This document shows positions 9,687-21,100 of a DNA stretch of 64,000 nt, piece by piece. Made by a program: the position numbers and the translations under genes. The stretch is from CAWBLP01 sp963721065 (GTDB lineage: Bacteria > Pseudomonadota > Alphaproteobacteria > Acetobacterales > Acetobacteraceae): contig CAVRHO010000004.1 in the NCBI GenBank assembly GCA_963721065.1, positions 248,001 to 312,000 of the forward strand, given 5' to 3'. The notes below the pieces were generated by a model. The model was not told the origin of the DNA. It was given only the letters and a program-made list of their open reading frames with translations, and did not search any database. The first letter of the stretch is position 1. Each line of letters starts with the position of its first letter.

Positions 9687-10463
9687 GCGTGTCGCGCTGC
9701 GACGCCTGCGCATGGCCGTAAGTCCGACCAGCCCTGTGATCAGCGCGACCGCACTGGCCGGTTCGGGTACACTGGGAGGAGGTGGCGGCGGCAACAGGTT
9801 CACGTTGATATTGTCAACCGCGTAATTGGGGAAGAAGCCGTTTGACTGCAAGGCGGCCGGATCGCTCGAGAGTTCTCCTGTATAGGTGAACGCCAACGTG
9901 TCGATCCCGCTGAAGCCGGACAGGTTAAGCGTTTGGAAGAGGTCATTCTCGCCCGGAGCCGCGTCTGCAGGCAAAGGATTGCCCGCTGAGAGATAACTGT
10001 ATGGCAGCAGGGCGAAGCTTTCGCTGGCGACGGAGGCGCCAGCCAGGAATCCCTCGACCGTAAACCGGGTGGCTCTCTCAAGCCCGGCGTCGGCGATCGC
10101 CGCGTCCAGTGACGTTGCGTCGAACGTTCCGCTCGAAACGCTGAGTGTAAATCCTCCACTTTCAAACGCAAATGCTGCGTTTGTACCGTTGGTGGCGCAG
10201 TAGCTGGAGCAGGACTGCGAGGCAAGGTCCTGGCCGGGGCCGCTCAGGCTGTAACCCGAGCCGGTATCGATAACGGTATGCGATGTTCCGGACAGGCCGG
10301 TCGCCTGCAGGGAAAATCCGGAACCTACAGACGCACTGCTACCGACGCTCAGATCGACCGGTGTCAGCGAGTCGAAGGTGATGGTTGCCGGCGTGGCCAG
10401 CGCGGGGCTCGTGGCCCATGCAGCAAGGACAGTCGACAGGGCCAGTATCGATCTCAGAGTCAC
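9684..10463 (-). CDS. PEP-CTERM sorting-domain protein
   Basis: A 259-residue exported protein. It has a signal peptide (MTLRSILALSTVLAAW, then cleavage after SPALA), a beta-rich body with one close Cys pair (CSSYC), a proline stretch, and a C-terminal PEP-CTERM anchor: VPEPASA, a hydrophobic helix, then RRRR. PEP-CTERM proteins are processed by an exosortase and tied to exopolysaccharide production; no exosortase gene is in the window. I chose the GTG at 10463 because GAGGAG lies 7 bases upstream and it begins the signal peptide exactly; the GTG at 10490 has no Shine-Dalgarno. It lies 34 bases after the giant RTX gene on the same strand, so co-transcription is likely. Confidence 0.85.
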   Translation of the reverse strand: MTLRSILALSTVLAAWATSPALATPATITFDSLTPVDLSVGSSASVGSGFSLQATGLSGTSHTVIDTGSGYSLSGPGQDLASQSCSSYCATNGTNAAFAFESGGFTLSVSSGTFDATSLDAAIADAGLERATRFTVEGFLAGASVASESFALLPYSYLSAGNPLPADAAPGENDLFQTLNLSGFSGIDTLAFTYTGELSSDPAALQSNGFFPNYAVDNINVNLLPPPPPPSVPEPASAVALITGLVGLTAMRRRRSATR

Positions 10464-10497
10464 AGCACGTCTCCTCGCAGTCGCAATCACGCGGGTT

Positions 10498-11658
10498 TCA
10501 GTGGAAGGTGTAGTCCGACGACGCCAGGGATGCGGGCGACGAACTGAAGTTGATGGTTTCGTGCAGGGTACCGTCGGTCACGGTCCAGACGCCGCCCACT
10601 TTGCTGAAGGTTGCGCCGGCGTTGTACCCGTAGAAGTCGATGTGATCCGTCCCAACCGTGAAGTCGGTGATCAGGTCACCATTGGCCTCGCCTTTCATGA
10701 AGTGGAACGCGTCAGCACCCGGGCCGCCGCTCAGCGTGTCGGCCCCGGCCCCGCCGTCCAGCGTGTCGTTGCCGCCCATGGCGAACAGCAGATCGTTGCC
10801 GGTCCCGCCGGAGAGCGAGTCGTTGCCCACGCTCGCCAGGATGCGGTCGTTGCCCCCCATGCCGGACAGTGTGAGGTCTGCTGGCGTCAACGCCCGGATC
10901 ATGTTGTCCTGGTTGTTGCCGGTGCCGGAGGATGCGCCGAACTTCAGGAACAGGTTTTCGACATTGTCCGGCAGCAGGAAGCTCGGAGCACTGCTGTAGG
11001 CACTGTCCAGTCCTTCGTTGATGTTCTCGACAATAGTGTCGCTGGCATTATCAACGAAGTAGATGTCATTGCCGGTGCCGCCGACCATCGTGTCGGCACC
11101 GGTGCCACCGTTGAGGATATCGTTGCCGGAGCCACCGGACAGCGAGTCGTTGCCCGTGTTGCCGAACAGGTTGTCGGCACCGCTGCCGCCATCCACCGTG
11201 TCGCTGCCGGCACCGCCATACAGGTTGTCGCCGCCGTCGTTGCCGAGAAGCGAGTCGTTGCCGTCACCACCGGACAGGTTGTCGGACACTGCGCCGCCGG
11301 TGATCGCGTTGTTCCCCGTGTTGCCGCTGGCGGTGAACCGGCTGGTTCCGGTGTAAACCAGATCTTCGACGTTCGCGCCGAGTGTGTAGTTGCTCAGTGT
11401 CGTCTGCACGGTGTCCTGGCCCGCGCCCGCGACCACACGATCGCCGACATCGTCCACCACATAGACGGTGCTGTCGCCCGCGTTCTGGCCACCCACCATG
11501 GTGTCGGCGCCGGTCCCGCCATCCAGCGTATCGGTACCGCCGGCGCCATAGAGAACGTCGTTGCCGGCGTTGCCGCTGAGCAGGTCACCGCCGGTCGATC
11601 CGGCGATCAGATTGGCGCCGGCATCGCCGGGACTGCCCTGCGGCAGCACTGTCAGCAC
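10498..11658 (-). CDS. Giant RTX protein, segment 5 (C-terminal end)
   Basis: This 386-residue ORF is the C-terminus of the giant RTX protein. It is rich in GGxGxD nonapeptides (for example LSGGTGNDLLFAMGGNDTLD), which bind Ca2+ in a parallel beta-roll. The last 70 residues lose the repeats (DFTVGTDHIDFYGYNAG) and end in a hydrophobic YTFH, like the uncleaved C-terminal secretion signals of type I-secreted proteins. Its GTG at 11658 is not a genuine start. The upstream ORF reads LNFAG and then leaves frame; removing one G from the GGG run at 11663-11665 gives an unbroken LNFAGTVLTVLPQG. The PEP-CTERM gene follows 34 bases downstream. Confidence 0.85.
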   Translation of the reverse strand: MLTVLPQGSPGDAGANLIAGSTGGDLLSGNAGNDVLYGAGGTDTLDGGTGADTMVGGQNAGDSTVYVVDDVGDRVVAGAGQDTVQTTLSNYTLGANVEDLVYTGTSRFTASGNTGNNAITGGAVSDNLSGGDGNDSLLGNDGGDNLYGGAGSDTVDGGSGADNLFGNTGNDSLSGGSGNDILNGGTGADTMVGGTGNDIYFVDNASDTIVENINEGLDSAYSSAPSFLLPDNVENLFLKFGASSGTGNNQDNMIRALTPADLTLSGMGGNDRILASVGNDSLSGGTGNDLLFAMGGNDTLDGGAGADTLSGGPGADAFHFMKGEANGDLITDFTVGTDHIDFYGYNAGATFSKVGGVWTVTDGTLHETINFSSSPASLASSDYTFH

Positions 11659-14600
11659 GGTACCCGGCGAAGTTGAGGCGACGGATGCCGCTCAGCGTGT
11701 CGGTGCCGTCGCGGCCCGTGACCGTGTCGGCCACGACAAGGTCTGTGCCGTTCCAGCTCACGCGGTAGTCGGACACTACGCCGGAGAAGACCGCGACATC
11801 GTTGCCGCCGCCGCCCGCCAGCGTGTCATCGCCCTGGCCGCCGGTCAGCGTGTCGTCGCCGGCGCCACCGGTCAGCACGTTGGCCGCCGCATTGCCGGTG
11901 CCGGAGAAGGTGCCGGCGCCGCTGTAGGTCAGGTTTTCGACACCTGGCTTGCCGGCCAGGGTGTAGGTGGCCAGACCGGTGACGATCGTGTCGATGCCGC
12001 TGCCCGTCTCCACCACCAGGTCCGCGGCGTTGTCCACCACGTAGGTATCGTTGCCCAACCCGCCGGTCAGCGTGTCGGCGCCCGCGCCGCCATCCAGCGT
12101 GTCGTCACCGCTTCCGCCGGTGATCGCATTGGCGAGATCGTTGCCGGTACCGGCGAAGTTGCCGCTGCCGATGAAGGTCAGGTTCTCCAGCCCGCTGCCG
12201 AGCGTGTAGGTGTTGAGCGAGACGTCCACCGTGTCGGTGCCGGCGGTGTCCACGATCGTGTCGCCGACATTGTCCACCACGTAGGTGTCGCTGCCGTCGC
12301 CACCGTTCAGCGTGTCCGCACCGGCGCCACCGTCCAGCGTATCCTGACCGCTGCCGCCGGTGATGACATTGTCCAGCGCATTGCCGGTACCGGCGAAGTT
12401 GGCAAACCCGGTGAAGGTCAGGTTCTCGACCTGTGCCGAGAGCGTGTAGGTATACAGCGTGGTCTGGACCGTGTCGGTGCCCTCGCCCGCATTCTCCACC
12501 ACCACGTCGCCGGCGTTGTCCACCACATAGGTGTCGTCACCCGCTCCGCCGGTCAGCGTGTCGGCGCCGGTGCTGCCATCCAGCGTGTCGTTGCCGCTGC
12601 CGCCGGTGATGGCGTTGTCCAGCGCATTGCCGGTGCCGGCAAAGTCACCGCTGCCGGTGAACGCCAGGTTCTCGACGTTCGCCGACAGCGTGTAGGCGCT
12701 TACCGCCGCCCGCACCGTGTCGGTTCCGGCGCCAGCGCCTTCCACGACCACGTCGCCGGCGTCGTTCACCAGGTAGGTGTCGTTGCCGCCGCCGCCCTCC
12801 AGCGTGTCCGCGCCGGCGGCACCGTCCAGCGTGTCATCGCCTGCGCCGCCGGTGATGCTGTTGGCGAGCGCGTTGCCGGTGCCGGCGAAGTCACCGCTGC
12901 CGGTGAACACCAGGTTTTCGACGTTCGCCGGCAGCGTGTAGGCGTTCAGCGTGGTCCGGATCGTATCGGTGCCAGCGCCCGCAGCCTCGGTCACCACGTC
13001 GCCGGCGCTGTCCACGACATAGGTGTCGTTGCCCTGGCCGCCGGTCAGCGTGTCGTTGCCGGCCCCGCCGTCCAGCGTGTCGTCGCCGGTGCCGCCGGTG
13101 ATGGCATTGTCCAGCGCGTTGCCGGTGCCGTTGAAGGCACCGAAGCCGATGAACGACATGTTCTCGACATTGGCCGGCAGCGCATAGGTGTTGAGCGCCA
13201 CCTGCACGCTGTCCGTTCCCTCGCCTGCGTTCTCCACCACGGTGTCGCCTGCATTCGCCACCACATAGGTGTCGTCGCCGGCGCCGCCCGCCATCGAGTC
13301 GATGTTGTCGCCGCCATCCAGCGTGTCGTTGCCGGCCCCGCCCAGCAGCGTGTCATTGCCGGCATCGCCAAGCAGGCTGTCGTCGCCACCCAGGCCGGCA
13401 ATGCTGTCGTTGCCGCCGAACCCTTCCAGCGTATCGTTGCCCGCACCGCCGCTGAGCGTGTCGGGGTTGCCGGAGCCATCGAACACGGTCCCGGTGTTGT
13501 CCGGGCTGAGCGTGAACACCTGGTCGGAGAACACCGCATACTGGACATTCACCAGGAGGTCGGTGTCGCCCAGCGCTCGGCCGGTGTCGGCAAAGTTGTC
13601 AACGATGATGTACTGGTCGTGACCGCCGGCATCCTTGCCGTTGTAGGTGATGGTGTAGTGCGACCGCGGTCCGTCGTAGTAGGCGTAGTTGGTGTCGGCG
13701 CCGCCATCCAGCGAATCGTTGCCGGCGCCGCCATACAGCGAGTCGTTCCCGGTGCCGCCCAGCAGTGTGTCGTCGCCGGTGCCACCGATCAGCGAGTCCG
13801 CTCCGTCACCGCCATCCAGCGTGCCGGAACCGGACAGCGTGTCGTTGCCGCCGTCGCCGGTCAGGTCACCATTGCCGCTGATGCTGTCGTTGCCGGCCCC
13901 GCCATCGAGCGCGCTGAGCGACAGCAGTACGCGACTGAGATCCAGCCGGTCACCGGAACTTCCGGACGCCCAGGAGGTGATCAGATCGGCGGTCGAGCCC
14001 GGCTGCCAGGCCACCACATAGGTGTGCTGGTGCGGGCCGGCACCGCCGTTGAACACGTCCGCCCCGGTGCCCAGCGATACGTTTTCGAACGTATCGTTGC
14101 CGCCGTTGGCATTGAAGACGTTGCTGCCCTGGTCGTCGTTGAAGGTATCGTTGTGGGCGCTGCCTTCCAGCGTGTCGTTGCCGCTGTTACCGGAGAGATA
14201 CAGGCCAGTCGATCCGCCGACCGCACCCAGCGTGGACGTATTGATCCCGCTGGGGTCGGATCCCTGGATATGCACGATCGTGGTCCAGCCGTTCGGGCCG
14301 GACGGACCGTCCGTGTCCACCTGGACCAGCGTACCGCCGGACCCGTCGGAAATCAGTTGCATGTAGCCGGTGGTGGTCGGATCGACATAGGTGCCGGAAA
14401 TGGTGTCGTTGCCGTCGCCACCGGTCAGCACGCCGCTGCCGGAAATGTTGTCGTCTCCGGCTCCGCCACTCAGCGTGCCCTTGCCGCTGATCACATCGTT
14501 GCCGTCACCGCCCAGCAATGTGCCGGTTCCGGACAGCGTGTCATCGCCGATGCCGCCGTCCAGGCTGCTGTCGCCATAGATGCCGGTGCCGCCGGACAGC

Positions 14601-17600
14601 GAATCGTTGCCGTCACCGCCGCTCAGCGTCTCGGCGCCCACGCCGCCGAGCAGCGTGTCGTCACCCGCGCCGCCGATCAGGCTGTTGTTGTTCGCTCCGC
14701 CGTCGATGCTGTCGTTGCCGTCACCGCCATAGACCGTGTCGTCGCCGTAGCCGCCGGTGATGGTGTCGGCACCGCCGTTGCCCTGCAGCAGGTCGGGACC
14801 GTCGTAGCCATCGATGATGTCGTTGCCGTCGCTGCCCGAAACCGTGTCGTGGCCGGCGCCGCCCATCAGGACGTTGTTGCCCAGGCCCTCGGCGCTGATG
14901 GAATCGTCGCCGCTGCCGCCCAGGATGCGATTGTTGCCGTCACCGCCATCCAGCGTGTCGTTGCCGTCGCCGCCAATCAGGCTGTCATCGAAGCCGGTCC
15001 CCAACAGCGTGTCGCCCTGGGTCGGGTTCGCCGGCGTCGGCTGCGCCGCGGTCAGCACCACCCCGGTGTTCGTCCCGTCCGGCGCGATGCTGCCGTCGGC
15101 GAAAGACAGAGTCTCGACGTTGACGACCTGGTCCTGGCCGAGATTGCCGGTGCCCGGACGGTTGTCCACCACGAAGAAGCCGCCGCTGCCGTCCTGGATG
15201 ATGGAAGACCAGGCCCGGAGCGAGCTGAACGTGGCCACGTCGTTGCCGGTGCCGCCGTCGATCGAGTCGTTCGCGGTGCTGCTGCTGATGGTGTCGTCGC
15301 CCGCGCCGCCGGCGACCGTGCCGGACACGGCGATCACATCGTTGCCGGCGCCACCATCGGCGGCGTTCGTCCCCGAGAGGTCGGTGATCGTATCGGCGCC
15401 GCCATTGCCGTTCAGCGTGTCGTTGCCGTCCTGGCCCAGCAGCGAGTCGCCACCGGCGCCGCCGGTCAGTTGGTCGTTGCCCGTGCCGCCATCCAGCAGG
15501 TTGCCGTCGTCGCCGCCGGTGATCGTGTCGTTGCCGTCCTCGCCATACAGTGCGTTATAGCCGGCGCCGCCATCCACCTGGTCGTCGCCGGCTCCGGCGC
15601 GGATGGTGTCGTTGCCGGCGTCGCCATACAGGAAGTCGAAGCCGCTGCCGGCGGTGATCGAATCGTTGCCGGTGCCGCCGTGCACCTCGTTGTCGAAGGC
15701 GCCAGCATCGATCGAGTCGTTACCGGCATCGCCGTACAGCGTGTCGTTCTCGCTGCCGCCCTGGATGGTGTCCTGGCCGTCGCCGCCCAGGATCAGGTCG
15801 CCGCCCGACAGGCCATTCAGCGAGTCGTTGCCATGGCCGCCGAAAATGGTGTCGTCGCCGGAGCCGGGGAAGGGCGAGGTCTGGCCGCCATTGTAGTTGG
15901 TGTTGTCGAGACCGGCGATCGTGTCGTTGGTCAGGCTGGCACTGTCGTCGATCGTCACGCCGGGGTTCAGCGCGGCGACATAGGCGCCATCGGCGAACAC
16001 CAGCTTCTGGATGCCGATCAGCGTATCGCTGCCGTCGGGTGATCCGTACCGGTTGTCGTACACATAGACCGGAGCGCTGGCGGACAGAGTGCTCAGGTCG
16101 GTCAGCACCGCGCCGAACTGCACCACGGTGTAGTTGTCGCGGACGCCATCATAGACGGCGACATCCTTGTCGCTGGCGTTGCCGGTGGCGACGCCGCCGC
16201 CGATGATCAGGTCGTCACCGGTGCCGCCGGTGAACAGATCGGCACCCAGCCCGCCCAGCAGCGTGTCACGTCCGCTGCCGCCATTCAGCGTATCATTGCC
16301 GTCATCGCCGGTGAGCGAGTCGTTGCCCGCATCGCCCCACAACGAGTCATTGCCGGCACCACCATCCAGCGATTCATTGCCGGAGTACGGGTAGCCGCCG
16401 GAGCCATACATGATGCCCACCAGCGTGTCGTTGCCGTCACCGCCGAAGGCCGAGTCATTGGTGGTATTCAGCACGTCGTTGCCGGCATCGCCATACAGCG
16501 TGCCATTGCCATACAGCGTGTCGTTGCCGTCGTTGCCGTGATCCAGCGAGTTCTGGTCGGTGTTGCTGCTGACGTAGTCGTCGCCGGCGCCGCCGGTCAG
16601 GATGCCGCCGGCGCTGATCGTGTCGTTGCCGATGCCGCCGTCGATCGTGTTCAGGCCGTAGCCGCCGCTGATGGCGTCGTCGCCGGTTCCGCCGGACACC
16701 GTGTTGTTGCCGGCACCGAGTGAAATCGTGTCGTTGCCCGCATCGCCGGTGACGGTGTTGTTGCCGGCCCCCAGCGACATGACGTCGCTGCCGTCGCCGC
16801 CGGTGACCAGGTTCGCGCCGTCGCCGGCATAGATCGTGTCGTCACCCGTGGCGCCGTCCAGCGTGTTGTCGCCCTGGCCGCCATACAGCACGTCATCACC
16901 GGTGTTGCCGGTGATGCTGTCGCTGCCGGCACCGCCCCAGAGCACGTCATTGCCGTCGCCGCCATCCAGCGTGTTGCTGCCGTCGCCGCCGTCGATCAGA
17001 TCGTTGCCGGTGCCGCCGGAGAGCGAGTCATTGCCGGCCAGGCCGGATATGCTGTCGTCGTAGGCGCTGCCGGACAGGGTATCGTCGCCGGTTGTTCCGG
17101 TGACGGCGGTCCCGGTGTTGATGGCGGGACTGTCGGGCAGGAACACCTGGTCGAGGAAGGTGAGCTGTTCGACGTTGGCGATCGTGTCCAGGCCCTGATT
17201 GTTGTTCGGACCCTGGTCATTGCTGCCAAGGAACAGGCGATTGTCGCGCACCCAGTAGCCGCCGCTGCCATCCTGGATGATCGAGGTGTAGGTGCGCAGC
17301 GACTGGTAGATCGCCACGTCGGCGCCGGTTCCGCCGTCGATCGAGTCGTTGCCGGCGTCGCCCCAAACCGTGTCGGCGCCATCACCGGCCAGCAGCGTGT
17401 CGTTGCCATACCAGCCCCACAGCGTGTCGTTGCCGGTGCCCGCGTCGAAATACTCGTCGCCGGAATAGGGCAACCCGGACGCGCTGTACATGATGCCCTG
17501 CAGCGTGTCGTCGCCCGCGCCGCCGAAGGCCGAGTCATTGGTCGTCCTGATGAAGTCGTTGCCGCCATCGCCATACAGCGTGCCGTTGCCATACAGCGTG

Positions 17601-18121
17601 TCGTTGCCGTCCTGGCCGTGCTGCAGCGTGGTGAAGCTGGTGCCGCTGTTCAGCGAATCATCGCCGGTGCCGCCATCCAGCGTACCGGTGCCGCTGATCG
17701 TGTCATTGTCGGCGCCGCCGTAGAGCGCGCCATTGCCGGACAGCACGTCGTTGCCGGCGTCGCCGGTCAGCGAGTCACTGGTGCCGGTGCCGGCCAGCGA
17801 GTTGTTGCCGATGCCACCATCGAGCGTGCCGGTGCCGCCCAGGTAGTCGCTGCCGTCGTCGCCAAAGAGCTGGTTCGGGCCGGCGGCATCGGTGATGTGA
17901 TCGTTGCCCGCATCACCGTGCACCGTATCGGCACCCGAGCCGCCGTCGATCGTGTCGTCACCATTGCCGCCGGAGACCGTATCGTCATCCCCGCCGGCAT
18001 AGATGTGGTCCTGGCCGTCGCCGCCCAGCAGCGTGTCGCTGCCGGCGCCGCCATACAGCACGTCATTGCCGGTCCCGCCGTCCAGCGAGTTCGGCATTGT
18101 TGTCGCCGTCCAGGATGTCAT
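11585..18121 (-). CDS. Giant RTX protein, segment 4
   Basis: A 2,178-residue ORF of Ca2+-binding RTX repeats. Two other modules alternate with them. One is a unit of about 50 residues (YxVxDNRxxxGxDxVxNVExLxFADG), here in several copies. The other is a run of about seven copies of DTYVVDNAGDVVVENAGEGT plus YTLxxNVENLxFTGxGxFxGTGNALDN, towards the C-terminal part. Near residues 1200-1400 a diverged type I secretion-target-like block occurs (YMQLISDGSGGTLVQVDTDG). The apparent start is internal: the upstream ORF runs in at 18121-18063, and removing one G at about 18092 joins NDILDGDNNA to NSLDGGTGND. The long ORFs on the opposite strand are shadows of the repeat. Confidence 0.85.
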   Translation of the reverse strand: MTSWTATTMPNSLDGGTGNDVLYGGAGSDTLLGGDGQDHIYAGGDDDTVSGGNGDDTIDGGSGADTVHGDAGNDHITDAAGPNQLFGDDGSDYLGGTGTLDGGIGNNSLAGTGTSDSLTGDAGNDVLSGNGALYGGADNDTISGTGTLDGGTGDDSLNSGTSFTTLQHGQDGNDTLYGNGTLYGDGGNDFIRTTNDSAFGGAGDDTLQGIMYSASGLPYSGDEYFDAGTGNDTLWGWYGNDTLLAGDGADTVWGDAGNDSIDGGTGADVAIYQSLRTYTSIIQDGSGGYWVRDNRLFLGSNDQGPNNNQGLDTIANVEQLTFLDQVFLPDSPAINTGTAVTGTTGDDTLSGSAYDDSISGLAGNDSLSGGTGNDLIDGGDGSNTLDGGDGNDVLWGGAGSDSITGNTGDDVLYGGQGDNTLDGATGDDTIYAGDGANLVTGGDGSDVMSLGAGNNTVTGDAGNDTISLGAGNNTVSGGTGDDAISGGYGLNTIDGGIGNDTISAGGILTGGAGDDYVSSNTDQNSLDHGNDGNDTLYGNGTLYGDAGNDVLNTTNDSAFGGDGNDTLVGIMYGSGGYPYSGNESLDGGAGNDSLWGDAGNDSLTGDDGNDTLNGGSGRDTLLGGLGADLFTGGTGDDLIIGGGVATGNASDKDVAVYDGVRDNYTVVQFGAVLTDLSTLSASAPVYVYDNRYGSPDGSDTLIGIQKLVFADGAYVAALNPGVTIDDSASLTNDTIAGLDNTNYNGGQTSPFPGSGDDTIFGGHGNDSLNGLSGGDLILGGDGQDTIQGGSENDTLYGDAGNDSIDAGAFDNEVHGGTGNDSITAGSGFDFLYGDAGNDTIRAGAGDDQVDGGAGYNALYGEDGNDTITGGDDGNLLDGGTGNDQLTGGAGGDSLLGQDGNDTLNGNGGADTITDLSGTNAADGGAGNDVIAVSGTVAGGAGDDTISSSTANDSIDGGTGNDVATFSSLRAWSSIIQDGSGGFFVVDNRPGTGNLGQDQVVNVETLSFADGSIAPDGTNTGVVLTAAQPTPANPTQGDTLLGTGFDDSLIGGDGNDTLDGGDGNNRILGGSGDDSISAEGLGNNVLMGGAGHDTVSGSDGNDIIDGYDGPDLLQGNGGADTITGGYGDDTVYGGDGNDSIDGGANNNSLIGGAGDDTLLGGVGAETLSGGDGNDSLSGGTGIYGDSSLDGGIGDDTLSGTGTLLGGDGNDVISGKGTLSGGAGDDNISGSGVLTGGDGNDTISGTYVDPTTTGYMQLISDGSGGTLVQVDTDGPSGPNGWTTIVHIQGSDPSGINTSTLGAVGGSTGLYLSGNSGNDTLEGSAHNDTFNDDQGSNVFNANGGNDTFENVSLGTGADVFNGGAGPHQHTYVVAWQPGSTADLITSWASGSSGDRLDLSRVLLSLSALDGGAGNDSISGNGDLTGDGGNDTLSGSGTLDGGDGADSLIGGTGDDTLLGGTGNDSLYGGAGNDSLDGGADTNYAYYDGPRSHYTITYNGKDAGGHDQYIIVDNFADTGRALGDTDLLVNVQYAVFSDQVFTLSPDNTGTVFDGSGNPDTLSGGAGNDTLEGFGGNDSIAGLGGDDSLLGDAGNDTLLGGAGNDTLDGGDNIDSMAGGAGDDTYVVANAGDTVVENAGEGTDSVQVALNTYALPANVENMSFIGFGAFNGTGNALDNAITGGTGDDTLDGGAGNDTLTGGQGNDTYVVDSAGDVVTEAAGAGTDTIRTTLNAYTLPANVENLVFTGSGDFAGTGNALANSITGGAGDDTLDGAAGADTLEGGGGNDTYLVNDAGDVVVEGAGAGTDTVRAAVSAYTLSANVENLAFTGSGDFAGTGNALDNAITGGSGNDTLDGSTGADTLTGGAGDDTYVVDNAGDVVVENAGEGTDTVQTTLYTYTLSAQVENLTFTGFANFAGTGNALDNVITGGSGQDTLDGGAGADTLNGGDGSDTYVVDNVGDTIVDTAGTDTVDVSLNTYTLGSGLENLTFIGSGNFAGTGNDLANAITGGSGDDTLDGGAGADTLTGGLGNDTYVVDNAADLVVETGSGIDTIVTGLATYTLAGKPGVENLTYSGAGTFSGTGNAAANVLTGGAGDDTLTGGQGDDTLAGGGGNDVAVFSGVVSDYRVSWNGTDLVVADTVTGRDGTDTLSGIRRLNFAGYRADSAAAGQSRRCRRQSDRRIDRR

Positions 18122-21100
18122 TGCCGCCCAGGCCCAGGATCGTATCGGCGCCCGAGTTGCCGGACAGGATGTCGTCGAATTGCGTCCCGGTCAGCAACAG
18201 CCCGACGACCGGGCCGGGCGCCAGGTCGTAGGACCCGCCATCTGCGAAGCTGACATGCTCGATCCCGATCAGCAGATCGGTGCCGCTGGGTGACCCGCCG
18301 CGCAGGTCCTGGATGGTGTAGGTGCCATCCGGATTCGCGGTCAGGGTGTAGTCGGTCTTGGCGCCGCTGTAGCTGGCGGAGTTGTAGCCCGACCCGCCAT
18401 AAAGCACGTCGTTGCCGCCGTTGCCGGTGAAGAAATCGTCGCCGGCGCTGCCCAGCAGCGTGTCATTGCCGCTGTTCCCCTGCAGGGAGTTGGCGCCGCT
18501 GCCACCGCTGAGGAACACGCCGGTCGCGTACTGGGCGACCAGCGTGTCGTTGCCGTCACTGCCCAGGCCGGTGCCCGCAGCGACCGTGATGTAGTCGTTG
18601 CCCGCACCGCCGTCGAGCAGCCCGGAACCGGTCAACTGGTCGTTGCCGGCATCGCCGCTGAGCGAGCCGGATCCGCTCAGCACATCGTTGCCGTCGCCAC
18701 CATCCAGCACGCCGTTGCCGGAGAGCACGTCGGCACCGAACCCTCCGCTGAGCGTGCCGTTACCACTCAGCGTGTCGTTACCGTCGCCGCCGGTCAGGAT
18801 GTTGGCGCCGCCCGTGGCGGAGATGGAGTTGTTGCCGTCAACGCCGTCGATCGTGTCGTTGCCGCTGCCGGCGCTGATCGTGTCGTTGCCGCTGTCGCCG
18901 GAAATGGAATTGTCGCCATTGCCGACAGCGATCGCATCGTTGCCGTCGCCGCCACTGATGGTGTTGTTGCCGTCGCCGGCATCGATCGTGTCGAAGCCGG
19001 CACCGCTGGTGATCAGGTTATTGCCGGCGCCGCCGTGCAGAATGTCGTCGCCGCTGCCGGACAGGATGGTGTCGTCGCCCGCACCGCCCGAGACCACGTT
19101 GTTGCCGTTGCCGGCATCCAGCGAATCGCTGCCAAGGCCGCCGTCCACCTGGTCGTTGCCGTCGCCGGCCGCCACGGTGTCGTTGCCGTCGCCGGCGACG
19201 ATACTGTCGTCGAAGGCGCTGCCGGCAAGGGAGTTGTCGCCGGTCGAACCGGTGACGATGGTGCCGGCGTTGAGCGGGCTCTCCTCGAAGTCGATGTCGG
19301 AGAAGCGCAGTATCTGCACGTTGACGACATGGTCGGTGCCGTCGGTGCCCCGGTTGTCGCTGACGTAGTAGCCGCCGCTGCCGTCCTGTACCACGGTGTA
19401 GTGGCCGCGCACCGCGTTGTAGATCGAGACGTTGTCGCCGGTGCCGCCGTCGATGCTGTCGTTGCCGGCACCTGCATTGATCGTGTCGGCCCCCTGGCCG
19501 CCCACCAGCGTGTCGGCACCGGTATCGCCCCACAGCGAGTCGTCGCCGGCCCCGCCGTCGAGGTATTCGTTGCCGGAATACGGATACGGCCCATACATGA
19601 TGCCGATCAGCGTGTCGGCGCCATCGCCACCATAGGCCGAATTGTTGGTGGTGTTGATCAGATCGTTGCCGGCGCCGCCGCTCAGCGTGCCATTGCCGTA
19701 GAGCGTATCGTTGCCGTCACCGCCATCCAGCGACGTGCCGAAGTCGGTGCCGCTGTTGAGGTAATCGTTGCCGGCACCACCGGTCAGCACACCGGTGCCG
19801 GTCAGGTTGTCGGCGCCGGCCCCGCCATCCAGCGTGCCGCTGCCGGAGATCGTGTCGTTGCCGTCACCGCCGGAGAGGGTGCCGATGCCTGACAGAAGGT
19901 CGTCGCCGATCCCGCCGTCCAGCGAATTGCTACCCTGCGAGTTGGCCAGCGTGTCGTTACCCTGATCGCCGTAGAGCGTGTCGTTATGCTGGCCACCATC
20001 CAGCGAGTTGTTGTCGTTGCCGCCGTGCAGCAGGTCGTTGCCGCTGCCCCCAAGCAGCGTGTCGTTGCCATCGCCGGCGTCCAGCGTGTCGGCGCCGGAA
20101 TTGCCCCACAGCACGTCGTTGCCACCATCCCCGGTGACGGAGTTGGCGCCCGGGCCGGCGTTCAGCCGGTCATTGCCGGCCTCGCCATGCAGCGTGTCGT
20201 TGCCGGCCAGCAGGTTGGCGGGGTCGATCCCGCCATACACGACACCGATGGTGCCGTTGTCGGGCTCCACCGAGTTGTCCACGCCCAGCGTATCGTCCCA
20301 CAGGATGCCCGTGGCGGTCGGGGCGAGCTGGTATTCCTGGTCGGCGAAGTTGAGCAGTTCGACATTGGCGATCGTATCGGCGCCATTGCCGCTGCCCGGG
20401 CGGTTGTCGACGACCGTGTAGGTGCCGTCGCCATTGTCGGTGATCGTGTAATCCGCGCGGTTCCCGGTGAAGAAGGCAACGTCGTAGCCGTCGCCACCGT
20501 CGATGCTCAGTCCGCCGGTGCCGCCGGCACCGTTGAAGCTGTCCTCGCCCGCGCCGCCCGACAGGGAAGCTCCGGCAGAGCCGGTGAGGCTGTCATTGTC
20601 GTCGCCGCCATCAAGCTGCCCCTGGCCGGACAGCGTGTCGTTGCCCTGCCCGCCGGTCAGCGTACCGTTGCCGGACACGCTGTCGTTGCCCGTGCCGGCA
20701 TCCAGAACGCCGTTGCCGGTCAGGGTGTCGTTGCCGTCACCGCCGGCCAGCGTGCCATTGCCGTTCAGCAGATCATCGCCGGCGCCGCCGTCCAGCGAAT
20801 TGTTTCCCTGGGTGTCGTACAGCGTATCGTTGTCGGCGCCACCCAGCAGCGTGTCGTCACCACCCTGACCTTGCAGGTAGTCGTTGTTGACGCCGCCATC
20901 GACGCTGTCATTGCCGTAGCCGGCATAGATCGTATCGTTGCCGCCCTCGCCCAGGATGGTGTCGTTGCTCGACGTGCCGTACAGTTGGTGAGAGTCCGCC
21001 GTATCATCGATCAGCAGGCCGGCGCCGCTTGGCGAGAAGGTCGGGTTGAAATTGTCCAGCGTGAGGTCGCCGGGTACGACCCCGTCCAGTTGCAGCATGG

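Noticed and set aside
11561..16042. A 1,493-codon plus-strand ORF and others opposite the RTX gene
   Set aside because: They are antisense shadows of the GGC/GAC-rich repeat codons; composition is a monotonous Val/Ala/Gly/Arg pattern with no Shine-Dalgarno.
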